Under the pieces are notes generated by a model. The model worked only from the letters and a program-made list of their open reading frames with translations, was not told the DNA's origin and ran no database searches. Positions 9,700-19,532 of a DNA stretch of 64,000 nt are shown piece by piece. A program made the translations under genes and the position numbers. The stretch is from JAPPLB01 sp965208945. Lineage in GTDB: Bacteria; Acidobacteriota; Terriglobia; Bryobacterales; UBA6623. The stretch's first letter is position 1. Each line of letters begins with the position of its first letter. The stretch is taken from assembly GCA_965208945.1 (NCBI GenBank), contig OZ242366.1, positions 2,976,001 through 3,040,000 of the forward strand, given 5' to 3'.

Positions 9700-11073
9700 C
9701 TACTCGAACTTGCGTCCGGCGAGATACACGGAATGGATGTCGCGGGTGTTGAGGATGTCGTCGAGCGGATTGCTGTTGAGGACGATCAGGTCGGCGGCCT
9801 TACCCTTCTCGAGGGTGCCGAAATCCTTGCCGATGCCCAGGGCTTCGGCGGACGCCTTGCTCGCAGCCGTGATCACTTGCGCCGGCGTGAGACCGGATTT
9901 GACCATCAGCTCCATTTCCCAGTGCTCGAAGTAGCCGGAGAATCGAGCCGGCGGGCCGGTGTCGCTGCCGAAGCCGATGCGAACACCCGCGTCAGAGAGC
10001 TTCTTGAGGTTCTTCATGGCGATCTCAAGGCCCCTGATGTTGATCTCGCGCTCGGGGTCTTGGGCCTGCTTGGCTTTGAGGGTAGTTTTGACGGCCTGAA
10101 CAGTGACATCATCGACGCCCTTGCGGAAAAAGGCGTCGTCGAGCCAGGCGGGCGAGTCGGCGTAGACGAACGTTGACTGCTCGCGGCTGAGGGTCGCGAC
10201 GTACGTGACCTTGTTCTTTTTCATGGCGGCGATCAGTTGGTCGTCGACCTCTGCGTCGCGGATGCTGTGGGCGATGATGTCGAGGCCGGCGTTGACGAGG
10301 CCCTTGGCATCAGCCAGCTCATAGAGATGAGCGAATGCGAGCATGCCTCGCTTGTGGGTCTGTTCGATGATGGCCGAGTAGATGGACGGAGGGAGTTTCT
10401 CGAAAGTCTCGTGATGGTCGTCGACCCACATCTTCACGACATCTGCACCTTTGTCGGCGAGCCGGTTGACCCACGCTCGGGCCTGGGCCGCGGTCGCCGC
10501 TTCCTGAGCCACGCCCTTGACACCGGGCGCGTGGGTCGGGTAACCGCCGATGGTCGTAAAGCCCTGCAATGCCGTAAAGACGCGGGCGCCGTTGACTTTG
10601 CCTCGGCGCTGCTCGTCGCGGATGTCGAGTATCAGCTCCGCGTCGGTACCCATGCTCGTAGTAGTTGTGACGCCGTACATCGCATAGGTCTTGAGCTGCG
10701 CCTCGGCGTTCTCGCGTGTGTAGTTCGCCATGTCCTGGCTCAGGCCCTTGACCATGCCGACATGCCCGTGCAGGTTGATGATGCCCGGCATGACGGTCTT
10801 GCCCGTGAGGTCGACGATTTCGGCCTCGCCCGGCATCTTGATCCTGGACGCTGGTCCGACGTTACGGATTTTGCCGCCGGCGAGAACGAGGGTTGCGTTT
10901 TCCATGGGGCCTCCGCCTGTGCCGTCGATGAGGCGGACGTTCTTGAGTGCGATGACTTGTGCTGCAAGGCCTGTTGCGGCAACCAATACAAGGACCAGAA
11001 GGCGTTGCGCAAGGCAGATATTCCCGTGTCGAAGTCTGTAAATGGCCATAGCGTTTCGGGCGGATTTTAGCAT
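9700..11073 (-). CDS. Exported metal-dependent amidohydrolase
   Basis: 457 residues. The N-terminus has a signal peptide (LLVLVLVAATGLAAQ). The amidohydrolase fold shows NLHGHVG (metal-binding HxH), a possible carbamylated-Lys/metal region in DVVKMWVDDHHE, His residues in LAFAHLYELADAKG and DIIAHSIRD, and the last metal ligand in IGFGSDTGPP. The C-terminus returns to the small beta-domain (GTLEKGKAADLIVL-NPLDD). This subfamily (imidazolonepropionase/prolidase-like) hydrolyses cyclic amides or dipeptides; the substrate is unknown. A later ATG at 11049 is possible; neither start has a clear ribosome-binding site. Confidence 0.87.
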   Translation of the reverse strand: MLKSARNAMAIYRLRHGNICLAQRLLVLVLVAATGLAAQVIALKNVRLIDGTGGGPMENATLVLAGGKIRNVGPASRIKMPGEAEIVDLTGKTVMPGIINLHGHVGMVKGLSQDMANYTRENAEAQLKTYAMYGVTTTTSMGTDAELILDIRDEQRRGKVNGARVFTALQGFTTIGGYPTHAPGVKGVAQEAATAAQARAWVNRLADKGADVVKMWVDDHHETFEKLPPSIYSAIIEQTHKRGMLAFAHLYELADAKGLVNAGLDIIAHSIRDAEVDDQLIAAMKKNKVTYVATLSREQSTFVYADSPAWLDDAFFRKGVDDVTVQAVKTTLKAKQAQDPEREINIRGLEIAMKNLKKLSDAGVRIGFGSDTGPPARFSGYFEHWEMELMVKSGLTPAQVITAASKASAEALGIGKDFGTLEKGKAADLIVLNSNPLDDILNTRDIHSVYLAGRKFE

Positions 11074-11282
11074 GTGCGCATGGAATCCAGGGCCGGACTG
11101 CCATCTTCTGTCACGACTTTGCCTGAGCCGGGATCGTCATTTCGATCCACAACAGCTCTCACCTTGTTCCGGTATGCGTCACGGCAACGACTTGCGGTGA
11201 ACGGCTCGGCCGTAGCGAGAACCGTCTTGCAGTCGTCCTCTGTAGCGGCCTTGCGCAGGAACTTCGGCAGCCCCGGCGGCAT
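11067..11282 (-). CDS. Possible small protein directly after the MATE gene
   Basis: 71-codon reading frame whose ATG (11282) immediately follows the TAG stop of the MATE transporter, an arrangement that allows translational coupling. It is hydrophilic (PKFLRKAATEDDCKTVLA, then VRAVVDRNDDPGSGKVV), with no membrane segment or known motif. It ends just before the amidohydrolase start. It could equally be a chance frame in GC-rich DNA. Confidence 0.25.
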   Translation of the reverse strand: MPPGLPKFLRKAATEDDCKTVLATAEPFTASRCRDAYRNKVRAVVDRNDDPGSGKVVTEDGSPALDSMRTC

Positions 11283-12707
11283 CTAAACCGTCCGGGCCTT
11301 CCACGCGCCTCGTCGGAACCACAAAAAACCGATCCCGGCCCAAATGATGCTTGATCCGGCCACCGCGACATACACGCCCGTTGGGCCCCAGCCGGCCATG
11401 TGAGCCAGTGCGTAGGCAACCGGGAGCTCGAACGCCCAATAGCAGATGAAGTTGATGTAAGTAGGCGTATCGGTGTCGCCGGCGCCGTTGAAAGCAGACG
11501 TGAAGACCATGCCATAGGCGGCGAAGACTTGACCCAGGCTAAAGAAGCGGAGCGCCTCGGCACCGATCAGCGCCACAGCCTGATCGGCAGTGAAGAAACC
11601 GATGAGAAGTTTGGCCAGAACCCAGAACACGATACTCACGGCGCTGAGAAAAGCGATGTTGTAGAAGCCGGCGAGCCAGACGGCTCGCTCGGCTCGATCG
11701 GGCTTGCGTGCTCCCAGGCATTGGCCGACTAGGGTCGCGGCGGCTTGTGACAGCCCCCAGGATACGAGAATGGAAGCCAGGATCAGCCGGGTGGCGATCG
11801 TGTATCCCGCCAAAGCAAGCGAGCCGAAGAGGGCTACGATCCGGGCCACGCCGATCCAGCTTGCGGTAGCCACCGAATATTGGATGATGCCGGTCAGCGA
11901 AATCCGCAGCAGTCTCTTCATGACCGGAGCATTCACGGCAAAATGCGCCCACCGGACACGCACGCGTAGCTCGCCGCGGAGCAGCATGACGAACTGATAG
12001 GCCACGCCTGTACCGCGGCCGATCGTTGTCGCCACCGCCGCTCCCATCAGGCCCCATTTCGGAAACGGTCCCCAGCCGAAGATCAGACAAGGGTCGAGGA
12101 TGCAATTCAACAGGTTGGCCAACCCCAGCGCCCGCATGGCGATGACAGCATCCCCGGCGCCGCGGAAGATGGCGTTGTTGAGAAAGAGTAGAAAGATCGT
12201 CACCGATCCGCCGAACAAGACCGCCGGATAAGCCCAGCCTGCAATGACTGCCGGGGAGCCGCCCATCAAAGCAAGCAAACGCGGGGCCAGCAGCGCCCCG
12301 CCGAGTGATACCGGAATAGAGATCAATATGCCGGCCAGCACCGATTGGCCGGCGGCGAGCCCGGCGCCTTCCGGATCGCCCTCGCCGATGCGGCGGGAAA
12401 CCATGGCCGTGGCCCCCATGCTCAGACCGATGGCAATCGCGAAGACGACGACGATCAGGGCGCCGCTCAGGCCGGTGATGGCGACGGCGGCGGCCCCTAA
12501 TTTTCCAACGAAGTAGGTATCGACGAGCGTGAAGGTCGACTCCATCAGCAATTCCAGCATCATGGGAATGGCCAGCAGGATCATCGCACGGGACAGGCTT
12601 CCCGACGTGTAGTCCTCCTGCGTCCCGCGGACGGCGGTCCACGCCGCGCTCCAGAAGCCCTTATGGATCCAAGGCGCGGATTCCGGATGGTTCCGTTCAG
12701 TTGTCAT
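11283..12707 (-). CDS. MATE family multidrug/Na+ efflux transporter
   Basis: 474 residues with 12 predicted membrane segments in two homologous MatE halves. The first half opens with AIPMMLELLMESTFTLVDTYFVGKLGAAAVAITGL, the usual family signature, and the second with ISLTGIIQYSVATASWIGVARI. MATE proteins export cationic drugs or metabolites from the cytoplasm in exchange for Na+ or H+. The charged 35-residue N-terminus before the first segment is slightly long. No regulator gene is nearby. Confidence 0.9.
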   Translation of the reverse strand: MTTERNHPESAPWIHKGFWSAAWTAVRGTQEDYTSGSLSRAMILLAIPMMLELLMESTFTLVDTYFVGKLGAAAVAITGLSGALIVVVFAIAIGLSMGATAMVSRRIGEGDPEGAGLAAGQSVLAGILISIPVSLGGALLAPRLLALMGGSPAVIAGWAYPAVLFGGSVTIFLLFLNNAIFRGAGDAVIAMRALGLANLLNCILDPCLIFGWGPFPKWGLMGAAVATTIGRGTGVAYQFVMLLRGELRVRVRWAHFAVNAPVMKRLLRISLTGIIQYSVATASWIGVARIVALFGSLALAGYTIATRLILASILVSWGLSQAAATLVGQCLGARKPDRAERAVWLAGFYNIAFLSAVSIVFWVLAKLLIGFFTADQAVALIGAEALRFFSLGQVFAAYGMVFTSAFNGAGDTDTPTYINFICYWAFELPVAYALAHMAGWGPTGVYVAVAGSSIIWAGIGFLWFRRGAWKARTV

Positions 12708-12887
12708 GGCGGTCTGAGAAAGACCGATCTACCGCTCACAGTCGGACACTACTGGCAAAGGGCAAGAGATGAGTTCTCGCCGGCGGATTACCCTGCCACA
12801 ACTTCGCCCTAAACCGGGATCGTCCGCAGATCTCTCTTCAATGGTTGGTCCTTCCTCTGACACGCATCCCGGCAATGGCCGTACAAC

Positions 12888-15644
12888 CTACGGTGACGCC
12901 TTCCAGGAGTAGCGCAGGCCGAGGAAGTAGTAAGCGCCGTTGAAGCCCCACGGCGTGTACTCGCTGTAGCGTTCACCGGTGCGCAATGCGCTGGGGTTCG
13001 CGCCCGGGTAGGTATTGAACGCGTTTTGCACGCCGAATCTCAACGTAACGGTATCGGAGAGCGGCTGGTGGCATTCCAGATCAACGATGGGCTTGCCGTC
13101 GTAGAACGCCGGGTCGTCGCCGTCATACCAGCCGCCGTAGTAGCTCAAGCGGCCGAGGATCTTCAGCCGTCCGATGCTCTGGTTGACGCTGAAATACCAG
13201 CGGGTTTCGGGCAACGCCGCCTCCAGTCGACGGATGCGGTTGGGCGAGAGGGTCCGCGGGTTGAAGTCCGTGACCTTGGTATCGGTGTGGTTGAAGGCGA
13301 CGCTGAGCGCTGTGTTGCCGCCGAGCGCTGGAGGCCTGTACGTCGAGACCACATCGAGCCCCTGCGTTCTCGTCGCGATGTCATTGATGAAAAACCGGAA
13401 GCTCCGCAGGTTTCTTGCGCTGGTGATGCCCTCCGCGACCAGGATGTCGACATCGTCCGGCGAGAGATTGATGTCTCTCGAAAGTCCAAAGCGGTCGGAC
13501 AGATCGATTCGGAAGTAGTCGGCCGTGAGGGTGAAGGGGCCGCTATCGACCACCGTGCCGACGGTGTAGTTAAGTGAGGTCTCGGGCTGCAACGGCCTTC
13601 CGCCGTAGCGCTGCGCGAGTGCGGAAATCGACGGAACGGTGCCTCGATTCACCAGGTCCATGAGCTCCGGGACGTACTGAGTCGCAACGTTGAAGGCGTT
13701 CTGCTGTCCGGGCGTTGGCGCTCGGAAGCCGCTGCTGACGCCGGCGCGGAGCGCTACCTCACGGTTAAGCTGAACGCGCCCGGAGAGCTTGCCGTTGATG
13801 GTGGTTCCGAAGTCCTCGAAGTCTTCCATCCGGACGGCCGTGCCGAGCGTCCATCGCTCTTTCCGGCCTCGGAGCTCGACATCTCCGTAGAAAGCCACGT
13901 TGCTGCGGCTCCAGTTTCCCGCTGCGATCGGGCTGAAGCCGGGGAAGCCGTTGGACGCGGCGCTGAAGCCCTGTGCTGCGAAAGGGCCGAAGTCCCATGA
14001 CTCGCGCTGGCCGATGCCGATCACGAATCTTTCGTCACGCCATTCGGCGCCGGCGGCAAGGTTGATCATGTCGTTGACGGCATAGGAGACGTCGAAGTTG
14101 ACGCCGATCTCCTGCTGACCATAGAGACCGGGATCGAATGACGTGGGCGTGTCCGGACCGAAGGAGGCGTTGATGGTGTTGTAGATGAAGAAGTCTGCTT
14201 CGTTGGAGCCGAGGCTGACGCTGGCGTCCCACACAATGCCGCTGGAGGTGTATCCGCGAAGCCCGGCAACCACCGATGCATCGGTCGCCTCGCCGCCGAA
14301 CCGCGGAGTGAAGCCCCCGGGAAAAAGTTCCTGGAAGGAGAAGCAGTTCGGATCGTCCGTGACGCGCTGCAGGGCGGCCGGATCGGGTACGTTGTCGGTG
14401 ACGGTCACCGTGGGACAGTCGGCGAAGCCTTCGCCGCGCGCGGCGAGCACGTCGCCGATGAGCAGGGTCTGGCCGCCGTCGTTGCTGAACACGCTGTCGC
14501 GGGTGTTGGGGTTCCTGAAGAAGAAGCCGCCGTCCACCCTCTTGCCGGCGTAGTTCGTGTGCCCGTAGAACTGCAACCCATTGTCGAACTGATAGCCGAA
14601 ATTTCCGAAGAACTTGAAATTATCGTCGATGTCCGGAGAACCCCAGATCTGGGCCGGGTTGCGGACATGGTTGTTGCCGGCCTCGATCAGCGCCGCCGCA
14701 TCGGTGCGCTGAATGCTGCGGTCGGTCGGATTGGAGTTGCCGTATTCAAGGCTGAGATTGGCGAAGCCGGTCGCGCCGAGCGGCAACCCGACATTGCCGG
14801 CGACAGTGTATCCTGCTCCTCCGTCTTGGTGAATCCCGCTGAGAAACTCGACGCTGCCGCCGGACCGGTCATCCTTGAGCAGGAAATTCAGCACGCCGGC
14901 AATGGCGTCCGAGCCGTACTGCGCCGCCGCTCCATCGCGAAGCAACTCCACCTGCTGCAGAGCGATCGTCGGGATGGGCGAGATGTCCGGCCCTTGCGCG
15001 CCGTCCGCCACACCATTGCCCAGCCAGGTGATGATCGCCGATCGGTGGCGCCGTTTGCCATTCACCAGAACCAGCGTGTGGTCGGGCGCCAAGTTGCGCA
15101 GGTTTGCCGGACGGGCGATCGTGGCGGCGTCGCCGATCGGCTGGGTATTGACGTTGTAGGACGGAATGATCGCCCGCAAGCGATTGCTCAAGTCGGTGTC
15201 GCCCTGGCTCACGATCTCCTCGGTCGAGATGACGTCGATCGGTACCGTAGACTCGGTCACCGAACGCGGCCGCGCGCGCGAACCGATCACGACGATCGTG
15301 TCCACCACGACCACATCGAGTCTGAAGTTCAGCAGGACACGTTGGCCCGCACGCAGTTCGACATTGCTGTGAATCCCGGTTTGAAAGTCGGGCGCCTCCG
15401 CGGTGAGCGTGTAGAGCCCGGGTTGCAAACCGCTGAACTCGTACTTTCCGACTTCGTTCGTTTCGTGCCTTACGGAAACCCCCGTCGTGTCATTGGTCGC
15501 CGTGACTTCCGCACAGGGAATCAATGCTCCGGTGCTGTCGGTCACGGTTCCACGCAATGCCGCGACGCCCTGGGCGAACGTGTTGATGGATACACTCAGC
15601 AGCAGCGCAACGATCGCTGCAATGACTCCACAGGTTTCGCGCAT
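12888..15644 (-). CDS. TonB-dependent outer-membrane receptor with carboxypeptidase-regulatory-like domain (A)
   Basis: 918 residues. The order is: signal peptide (VIAAIVALLLSVSINTFAQG); CarboxypepD_reg-like beta-sandwich (residues about 28-110, GTVTDSTGALIPCAEVTAT); plug (SVTESTVPIDVISTEEI through LRDGAAAQYGSDAIAGVLNF); 22-strand barrel. The protein imports a bulky ligand across the outer membrane using TonB energy; the ligand is not evident. It is a paralogue of the divergent receptor at 16254, sharing APDHTLVLVNGKRRHR and ITWLGNG-ADG-QGPD. The barrel ends YFLGLRYSWKASP, so the terminal aromatic residue is not the last one. Rep183 copy 2 lies between the two receptor genes. Confidence 0.92.
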   Translation of the reverse strand: MRETCGVIAAIVALLLSVSINTFAQGVAALRGTVTDSTGALIPCAEVTATNDTTGVSVRHETNEVGKYEFSGLQPGLYTLTAEAPDFQTGIHSNVELRAGQRVLLNFRLDVVVVDTIVVIGSRARPRSVTESTVPIDVISTEEIVSQGDTDLSNRLRAIIPSYNVNTQPIGDAATIARPANLRNLAPDHTLVLVNGKRRHRSAIITWLGNGVADGAQGPDISPIPTIALQQVELLRDGAAAQYGSDAIAGVLNFLLKDDRSGGSVEFLSGIHQDGGAGYTVAGNVGLPLGATGFANLSLEYGNSNPTDRSIQRTDAAALIEAGNNHVRNPAQIWGSPDIDDNFKFFGNFGYQFDNGLQFYGHTNYAGKRVDGGFFFRNPNTRDSVFSNDGGQTLLIGDVLAARGEGFADCPTVTVTDNVPDPAALQRVTDDPNCFSFQELFPGGFTPRFGGEATDASVVAGLRGYTSSGIVWDASVSLGSNEADFFIYNTINASFGPDTPTSFDPGLYGQQEIGVNFDVSYAVNDMINLAAGAEWRDERFVIGIGQRESWDFGPFAAQGFSAASNGFPGFSPIAAGNWSRSNVAFYGDVELRGRKERWTLGTAVRMEDFEDFGTTINGKLSGRVQLNREVALRAGVSSGFRAPTPGQQNAFNVATQYVPELMDLVNRGTVPSISALAQRYGGRPLQPETSLNYTVGTVVDSGPFTLTADYFRIDLSDRFGLSRDINLSPDDVDILVAEGITSARNLRSFRFFINDIATRTQGLDVVSTYRPPALGGNTALSVAFNHTDTKVTDFNPRTLSPNRIRRLEAALPETRWYFSVNQSIGRLKILGRLSYYGGWYDGDDPAFYDGKPIVDLECHQPLSDTVTLRFGVQNAFNTYPGANPSALRTGERYSEYTPWGFNGAYYFLGLRYSWKASP

Positions 15645-15681
15645 GACTTAGACCCTGAACTTCCCACTCCCTGGAATGCAG

Positions 15682-15864
15682 TAGCCTGCCTTTCTCACCA
15701 CCCGACGGTCGAAGCACGCGATACGACCGCCAGGACTTCGTTGCGTTTGCTTGCCGTGCTCAACGTACTGTTCAAGTACGCCTGCACGCGCCAAGCGGCG
15801 CGCGCCTTGTCCTGACGGTCCTCTCACCCACTTCGCCTTGCCACGTGGTGAGAAATGCAGGCTA
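15682..15864 (+). repeat. Rep183 copy 2 (type A, complete)
   Basis: 183 bases from TA to TA, between the divergent TonB receptor genes. The left end has CCTGCCTTTCTCACC (one change from the usual CATTT); the right end is standard. It carries an empty IS1111 site, TACTGTTCAAGTACGCC. Confidence 0.92.
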
Positions 15865-16193
15865 GACAACCCACACCAAAACGTGTGAGCCGCTGGCATG
15901 TGAACACTCGATTCGCAATGGCTTTGGCTGGAATTCATGTGCCTTTCGGAGCACACCAAGCCGGGTGTCAGCAGGTGGAAGCCACTGCCGGCTCTGACGT
16001 GACGCCTAACGTGAATTCATCGGCAACAATAACTCGCACGGCTTGCAGTCGATCGTCGACCGAAATCCTCGTCGGCTTCCGGTACGGACGGGCTCCGGTG
16101 TATTTGTCCAGAATCCTGTCCGCAATGTTCGGGAGTCATGCCGATGGAGGTCTGCGATACGCGGTTCGGAGGTAGCGGTTTGACTTTGCAGAG
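15865..16193. other. Leader region between Rep183 copy 2 and receptor B
   Basis: About 330 bases without a supported gene. A minus-strand frame of roughly 50 codons (DRILDKYTGARPYRKPTR region, around 16000-16120) stays open but has no start or recognised homology, and may be a remnant. The promoter-like sequence for receptor B follows this stretch. Confidence 0.3.
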
Positions 16194-16217
16194 TGTGATA
16201 ATAGTAACCGTACTATT
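16194..16217 (+). promoter_or_regulatory. Extended -10 promoter overlapping a perfect inverted repeat
   Basis: TGTGATAAT at 16194-16202 fits an extended -10 (TGn + GATAAT). It overlaps the perfect 7-bp inverted repeat AATAGTA-ACCG-TACTATT at 16200-16217, placed where the transcript would start, so a repressor site or an early-transcript hairpin is likely. A strongly AT/pyrimidine-rich leader and an AGGAG site six bases before the ATG at 16254 follow. No good -35 lies at normal spacing. This low-GC stretch stands out in the window. Confidence 0.45.
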
Positions 16218-16253
16218 CCTTTTTTGTCTCTTTTTGTGTTTTAGGAGTTATTT

Positions 16254-19200
16254 ATGCTTTCAAGAAAGCTTGTTGTCATGATAGCGCTGCTCCTGATCGG
16301 GAATTCAGGAGTCGCATACGCTCAGCAATCGGCCACGCTGAGCGGGGAGGTAACCGATGATAGCCGCTTAGTCATCCCCGGAGCGAGAATCACGGCAAGC
16401 AACAACGCCACCGGAGCCGAGGTCAGCGGTTCGACGAACAACTCTGGGGAGTACGAATTGACAGTGGAGGCCGGGACCTACACGGTGACTGCCGAGAATC
16501 CCGGCTTCGAGATCGGTATCGCCGATGGCGTCGAAGCGGTTGCCGGCGAATCGGTCCAGCGAAACTTCACGCTCGCTTTGGCCGCCGTCACCGAGTCCAT
16601 CGTGGTCGTCGGCAGCCGCGCCGAGCCGCGGTCGGTGACCGAGTCCACCGTGCCCGTGGACGTCATCAGCACCCAGAACCTCTCCAGACAGGGGAGCAGG
16701 GACCTGGTAACCCAGTTGCGTACGGTGGTCCCCTCCTTCAACATCAACACGCAGCCGATCAGCGATGCGGCGACCGTCGTCCGTCCGGCGAACTTGCGCA
16801 ACCTGGCGCCCGACCACGTGCTGGTCCTGGTCAACGGTAAGCGCCGCCACCGCGCGTCGGTCATCACCTGGCTGGGAAACGGCATCGCCGACGGTTCGCA
16901 GGGGCCGGATCTCTCCGTCATTCCCTCGATCGCGATTCAGCAGGTCGAGGTGCTGCGAGACGGCGCGGCGGCGCAATACGGCTCGGACGCCATCGCCGGA
17001 GTCATGAACTTCCAACTGAAGAACGACCCCTCGGGAGGTAGCCTGGAAGTCCAGACCGGGGGTTTCCGGGATGCCAATAACGGGAACACGGCGACGTGCG
17101 GTGCGGGCGTCATCGGCGACATCCAGCACTCCTGCAACGGAATCGGCGGACACGGCCGGACGTTATCCCTGGCCGGCAACGTCGGGGTGCCGCTCGGAGA
17201 GAACGGCTTCGGCAACATCAGCCTGGAGTACGGCACCGCCGAGCCGACCAACCGCACCATCCAGCGCCAGGACGCATTGAACATCATCAACGCGGGCAAT
17301 ACGAACATTCGCGACCCGGCGCAGGTTTGGGGCTCCCCGAGAGTCAACCACGACCTCAAGCTGTTCGCGAACTTCGGCCATCTGTTCAACGATAAATATC
17401 AACTCTACGGTCACGGCAACTACGCGGACCGCAAGGTGACCGGCGGCTTTTACTTCCGGAATCCGCACACGCGAGGCGGGGTCTTTCGCGGCCCCTTGCT
17501 CGAAGACGGAAACCGAGGGCTGCTCGTTGGCGACCGGGTCTGGGCCGGGACCGCGCCCGAGAGCCGCGAGCCTCCTCCTGGACGAGAGCCGGGCGCGGGC
17601 GGCTGCCCCATCATCCCGGTCGTCGATCATGTCCCCGATGCTGCTGCGCTCGCCGCGGTCGAGGCCGACCCGAACTGCTTCACCCTCTACAGCCGGTTTC
17701 CCGGGGGATTCACGCCGCAGTTCGGCGGGGACCTGATCGACTACTCGGTGGTGGGCGGTCTGCGCGGGTTCGCCAGCAACGGCTTCACCTGGGACGCGAG
17801 CGCCAGCTTCGGCGTCAGCGAGATCGATCAGTTCATCAACGATACGGTCAATGCGTCGCTCGGTTTCGACACGCCGACGAAGTTCCGGCCCGGCATCTAC
17901 CGGCAGGAGGAAACCAATCTCAATTTCGACGTTTCCTACCCCGTCAACGATATCGTACACCTGGCCGCAGGCACGGAGTGGAGGAGGGAGGAGTTCACGA
18001 TCGGCGCCGGCGATGATGCGTCGTGGACGATCGGGCCGTACGCCGCGCAGGGCTTCAGTTCCGGTTCGAACGGCTTCAACGGCTACCGCGCCGACACGAC
18101 GGCGGGGGTCTGGGACCGCACCAACATCGCGGTCTATGGCGACGTCGAGTTCAGCGACGGCGGCAACTGGACGCTCGGAACGGCCCTCCGGTTCGAGAGA
18201 TTCAACGATTTCGGCAGCACGCTCAACGGCAAAATCTCCGGGCGCGTCAAGCTGAACGACGTGGCCGCGCTCCGCGCCGCCTTCAGCACCGGCTTCCGAG
18301 CTCCGACGCCGGGGCAGCAGAACGCGTTCAACGTGACTACGGCTTTTATCGGCGGGCAACTGACCAACCAGGGCGTGGTTCCCGCTACCTCAGCCGTTGC
18401 CATGGCGCGCGGCGGCGGTCAGCTCCAACCGGAGAAATCGAAAAACTACAGTGCGGGCGTCGTCCTCGAGGAGGGCCCGTTCACCTTCACCGCCGACTAT
18501 TTCCGGATCGACATCGACGACCGCGTCGCCCTGGCCCAGGAAATCAGTTTGACGGATGACGAGATCGAGACGTTGCTGGCGGAAGGGATTCCCGAAGCAC
18601 GGAATTTCCCCGTGTTCCGGTTTTTCCTGAACGACTTCTCGACGACGACCCAGGGCATCGACCTGATTTCGACGCTGGTGCAGGGGAGAACGACGATCAG
18701 TGCGGTCTACAACTACACGGATACCGAGGTCAAGAACGTCGAATCTGCCGTGATCGACGAGTTCCGCATCCAGACACTGGAACGGGGGTTGCCGAACACG
18801 CGGTGGAGCTTCAGCGTCAACCACGACGCCCGCCGCTGGAACCTCATGGGCCGCGTGAACTACTTCGGTCAGTTCTGGGATAGCGAGGATGGCCGGAACG
18901 CGGCAGACTTGGGCGTCGTGGCCTCGTCGGCGATGTACCCATCCTATTCCGGCAAGGCGCTGCTCGATATCGAGTTGGGCATCCCGATCGGAGAGAACGT
19001 CGCTGTGGCCGTCGGCGGTGAGAACATACTGAATACCTACCCTCAGGTGAACGAGTATGGCGCCTTTACGGTCGGCAATCTGTACGGCCAGTTCTCGCCC
19101 TTCGGGTTCAACGGTGCGAACTTCTACGTGCGGGTCAACTATGGCTGGGGCTTGAGCCGCCCGTCGCCGGAAAGGTCGTCTCGGGATGATGAGGCGCCCC

Positions 19201-19532
19201 AAGATCCGCTACGGGTGCGCAAAGAGGTTGCCGAACAGATCGCGAAGCTCGAAGAACTGCACGACGAGTTGATCGGCCAACTGAAGGAGATCCAGGAGTC
19301 TCAGACCGATCTGTGGCTGCAACGCTGGGCTGGAGAGCAAGTAGCCAAGGCGCAGATGGCGAAAGAGCGAGACATGGCAATGTTGCGGACAAGTTTTGAA
19401 AGAAGAACCTCCGCTCAAGATGTCGAGCCTCTCGGAAAAAGCGCCGAAATCAAACAGCTAGCGGTCAAGGACCAGATCGCAGCGGCGCATCTACAAAAGA
19501 AGGGTCAGTCGGCCCTCAGCCTCGGAGGATGA
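16254..19532 (+). CDS. TonB-dependent outer-membrane receptor (B) with a C-terminal helical extension
   Basis: 1092 residues. Signal peptide (LVVMIALLLIGNSGVAYAQQ), CarboxypepD_reg-like domain to about residue 105, plug (SVTESTVPVDVISTQNLS to LRDGAAAQYGSDAIAGVMNF), then the barrel, which ends near residue 965 at FYVRVNYGWG. Barrels normally stop there with a terminal aromatic residue. Here about 125 further residues follow: a Pro/Ser linker (SRPSPERSSRDDEAPQ), a charged heptad-like helix (VRKEVAEQIAKLEELHDELIGQLKEIQESQ) and more helix, with no membrane or known domain. The last strand is therefore internal, and the tail would sit in the periplasm. Start chosen by the AGGAG site and signal peptide. 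Confidence 0.92.
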   Translation: MLSRKLVVMIALLLIGNSGVAYAQQSATLSGEVTDDSRLVIPGARITASNNATGAEVSGSTNNSGEYELTVEAGTYTVTAENPGFEIGIADGVEAVAGESVQRNFTLALAAVTESIVVVGSRAEPRSVTESTVPVDVISTQNLSRQGSRDLVTQLRTVVPSFNINTQPISDAATVVRPANLRNLAPDHVLVLVNGKRRHRASVITWLGNGIADGSQGPDLSVIPSIAIQQVEVLRDGAAAQYGSDAIAGVMNFQLKNDPSGGSLEVQTGGFRDANNGNTATCGAGVIGDIQHSCNGIGGHGRTLSLAGNVGVPLGENGFGNISLEYGTAEPTNRTIQRQDALNIINAGNTNIRDPAQVWGSPRVNHDLKLFANFGHLFNDKYQLYGHGNYADRKVTGGFYFRNPHTRGGVFRGPLLEDGNRGLLVGDRVWAGTAPESREPPPGREPGAGGCPIIPVVDHVPDAAALAAVEADPNCFTLYSRFPGGFTPQFGGDLIDYSVVGGLRGFASNGFTWDASASFGVSEIDQFINDTVNASLGFDTPTKFRPGIYRQEETNLNFDVSYPVNDIVHLAAGTEWRREEFTIGAGDDASWTIGPYAAQGFSSGSNGFNGYRADTTAGVWDRTNIAVYGDVEFSDGGNWTLGTALRFERFNDFGSTLNGKISGRVKLNDVAALRAAFSTGFRAPTPGQQNAFNVTTAFIGGQLTNQGVVPATSAVAMARGGGQLQPEKSKNYSAGVVLEEGPFTFTADYFRIDIDDRVALAQEISLTDDEIETLLAEGIPEARNFPVFRFFLNDFSTTTQGIDLISTLVQGRTTISAVYNYTDTEVKNVESAVIDEFRIQTLERGLPNTRWSFSVNHDARRWNLMGRVNYFGQFWDSEDGRNAADLGVVASSAMYPSYSGKALLDIELGIPIGENVAVAVGGENILNTYPQVNEYGAFTVGNLYGQFSPFGFNGANFYVRVNYGWGLSRPSPERSSRDDEAPQDPLRVRKEVAEQIAKLEELHDELIGQLKEIQESQTDLWLQRWAGEQVAKAQMAKERDMAMLRTSFERRTSAQDVEPLGKSAEIKQLAVKDQIAAAHLQKKGQSALSLGG

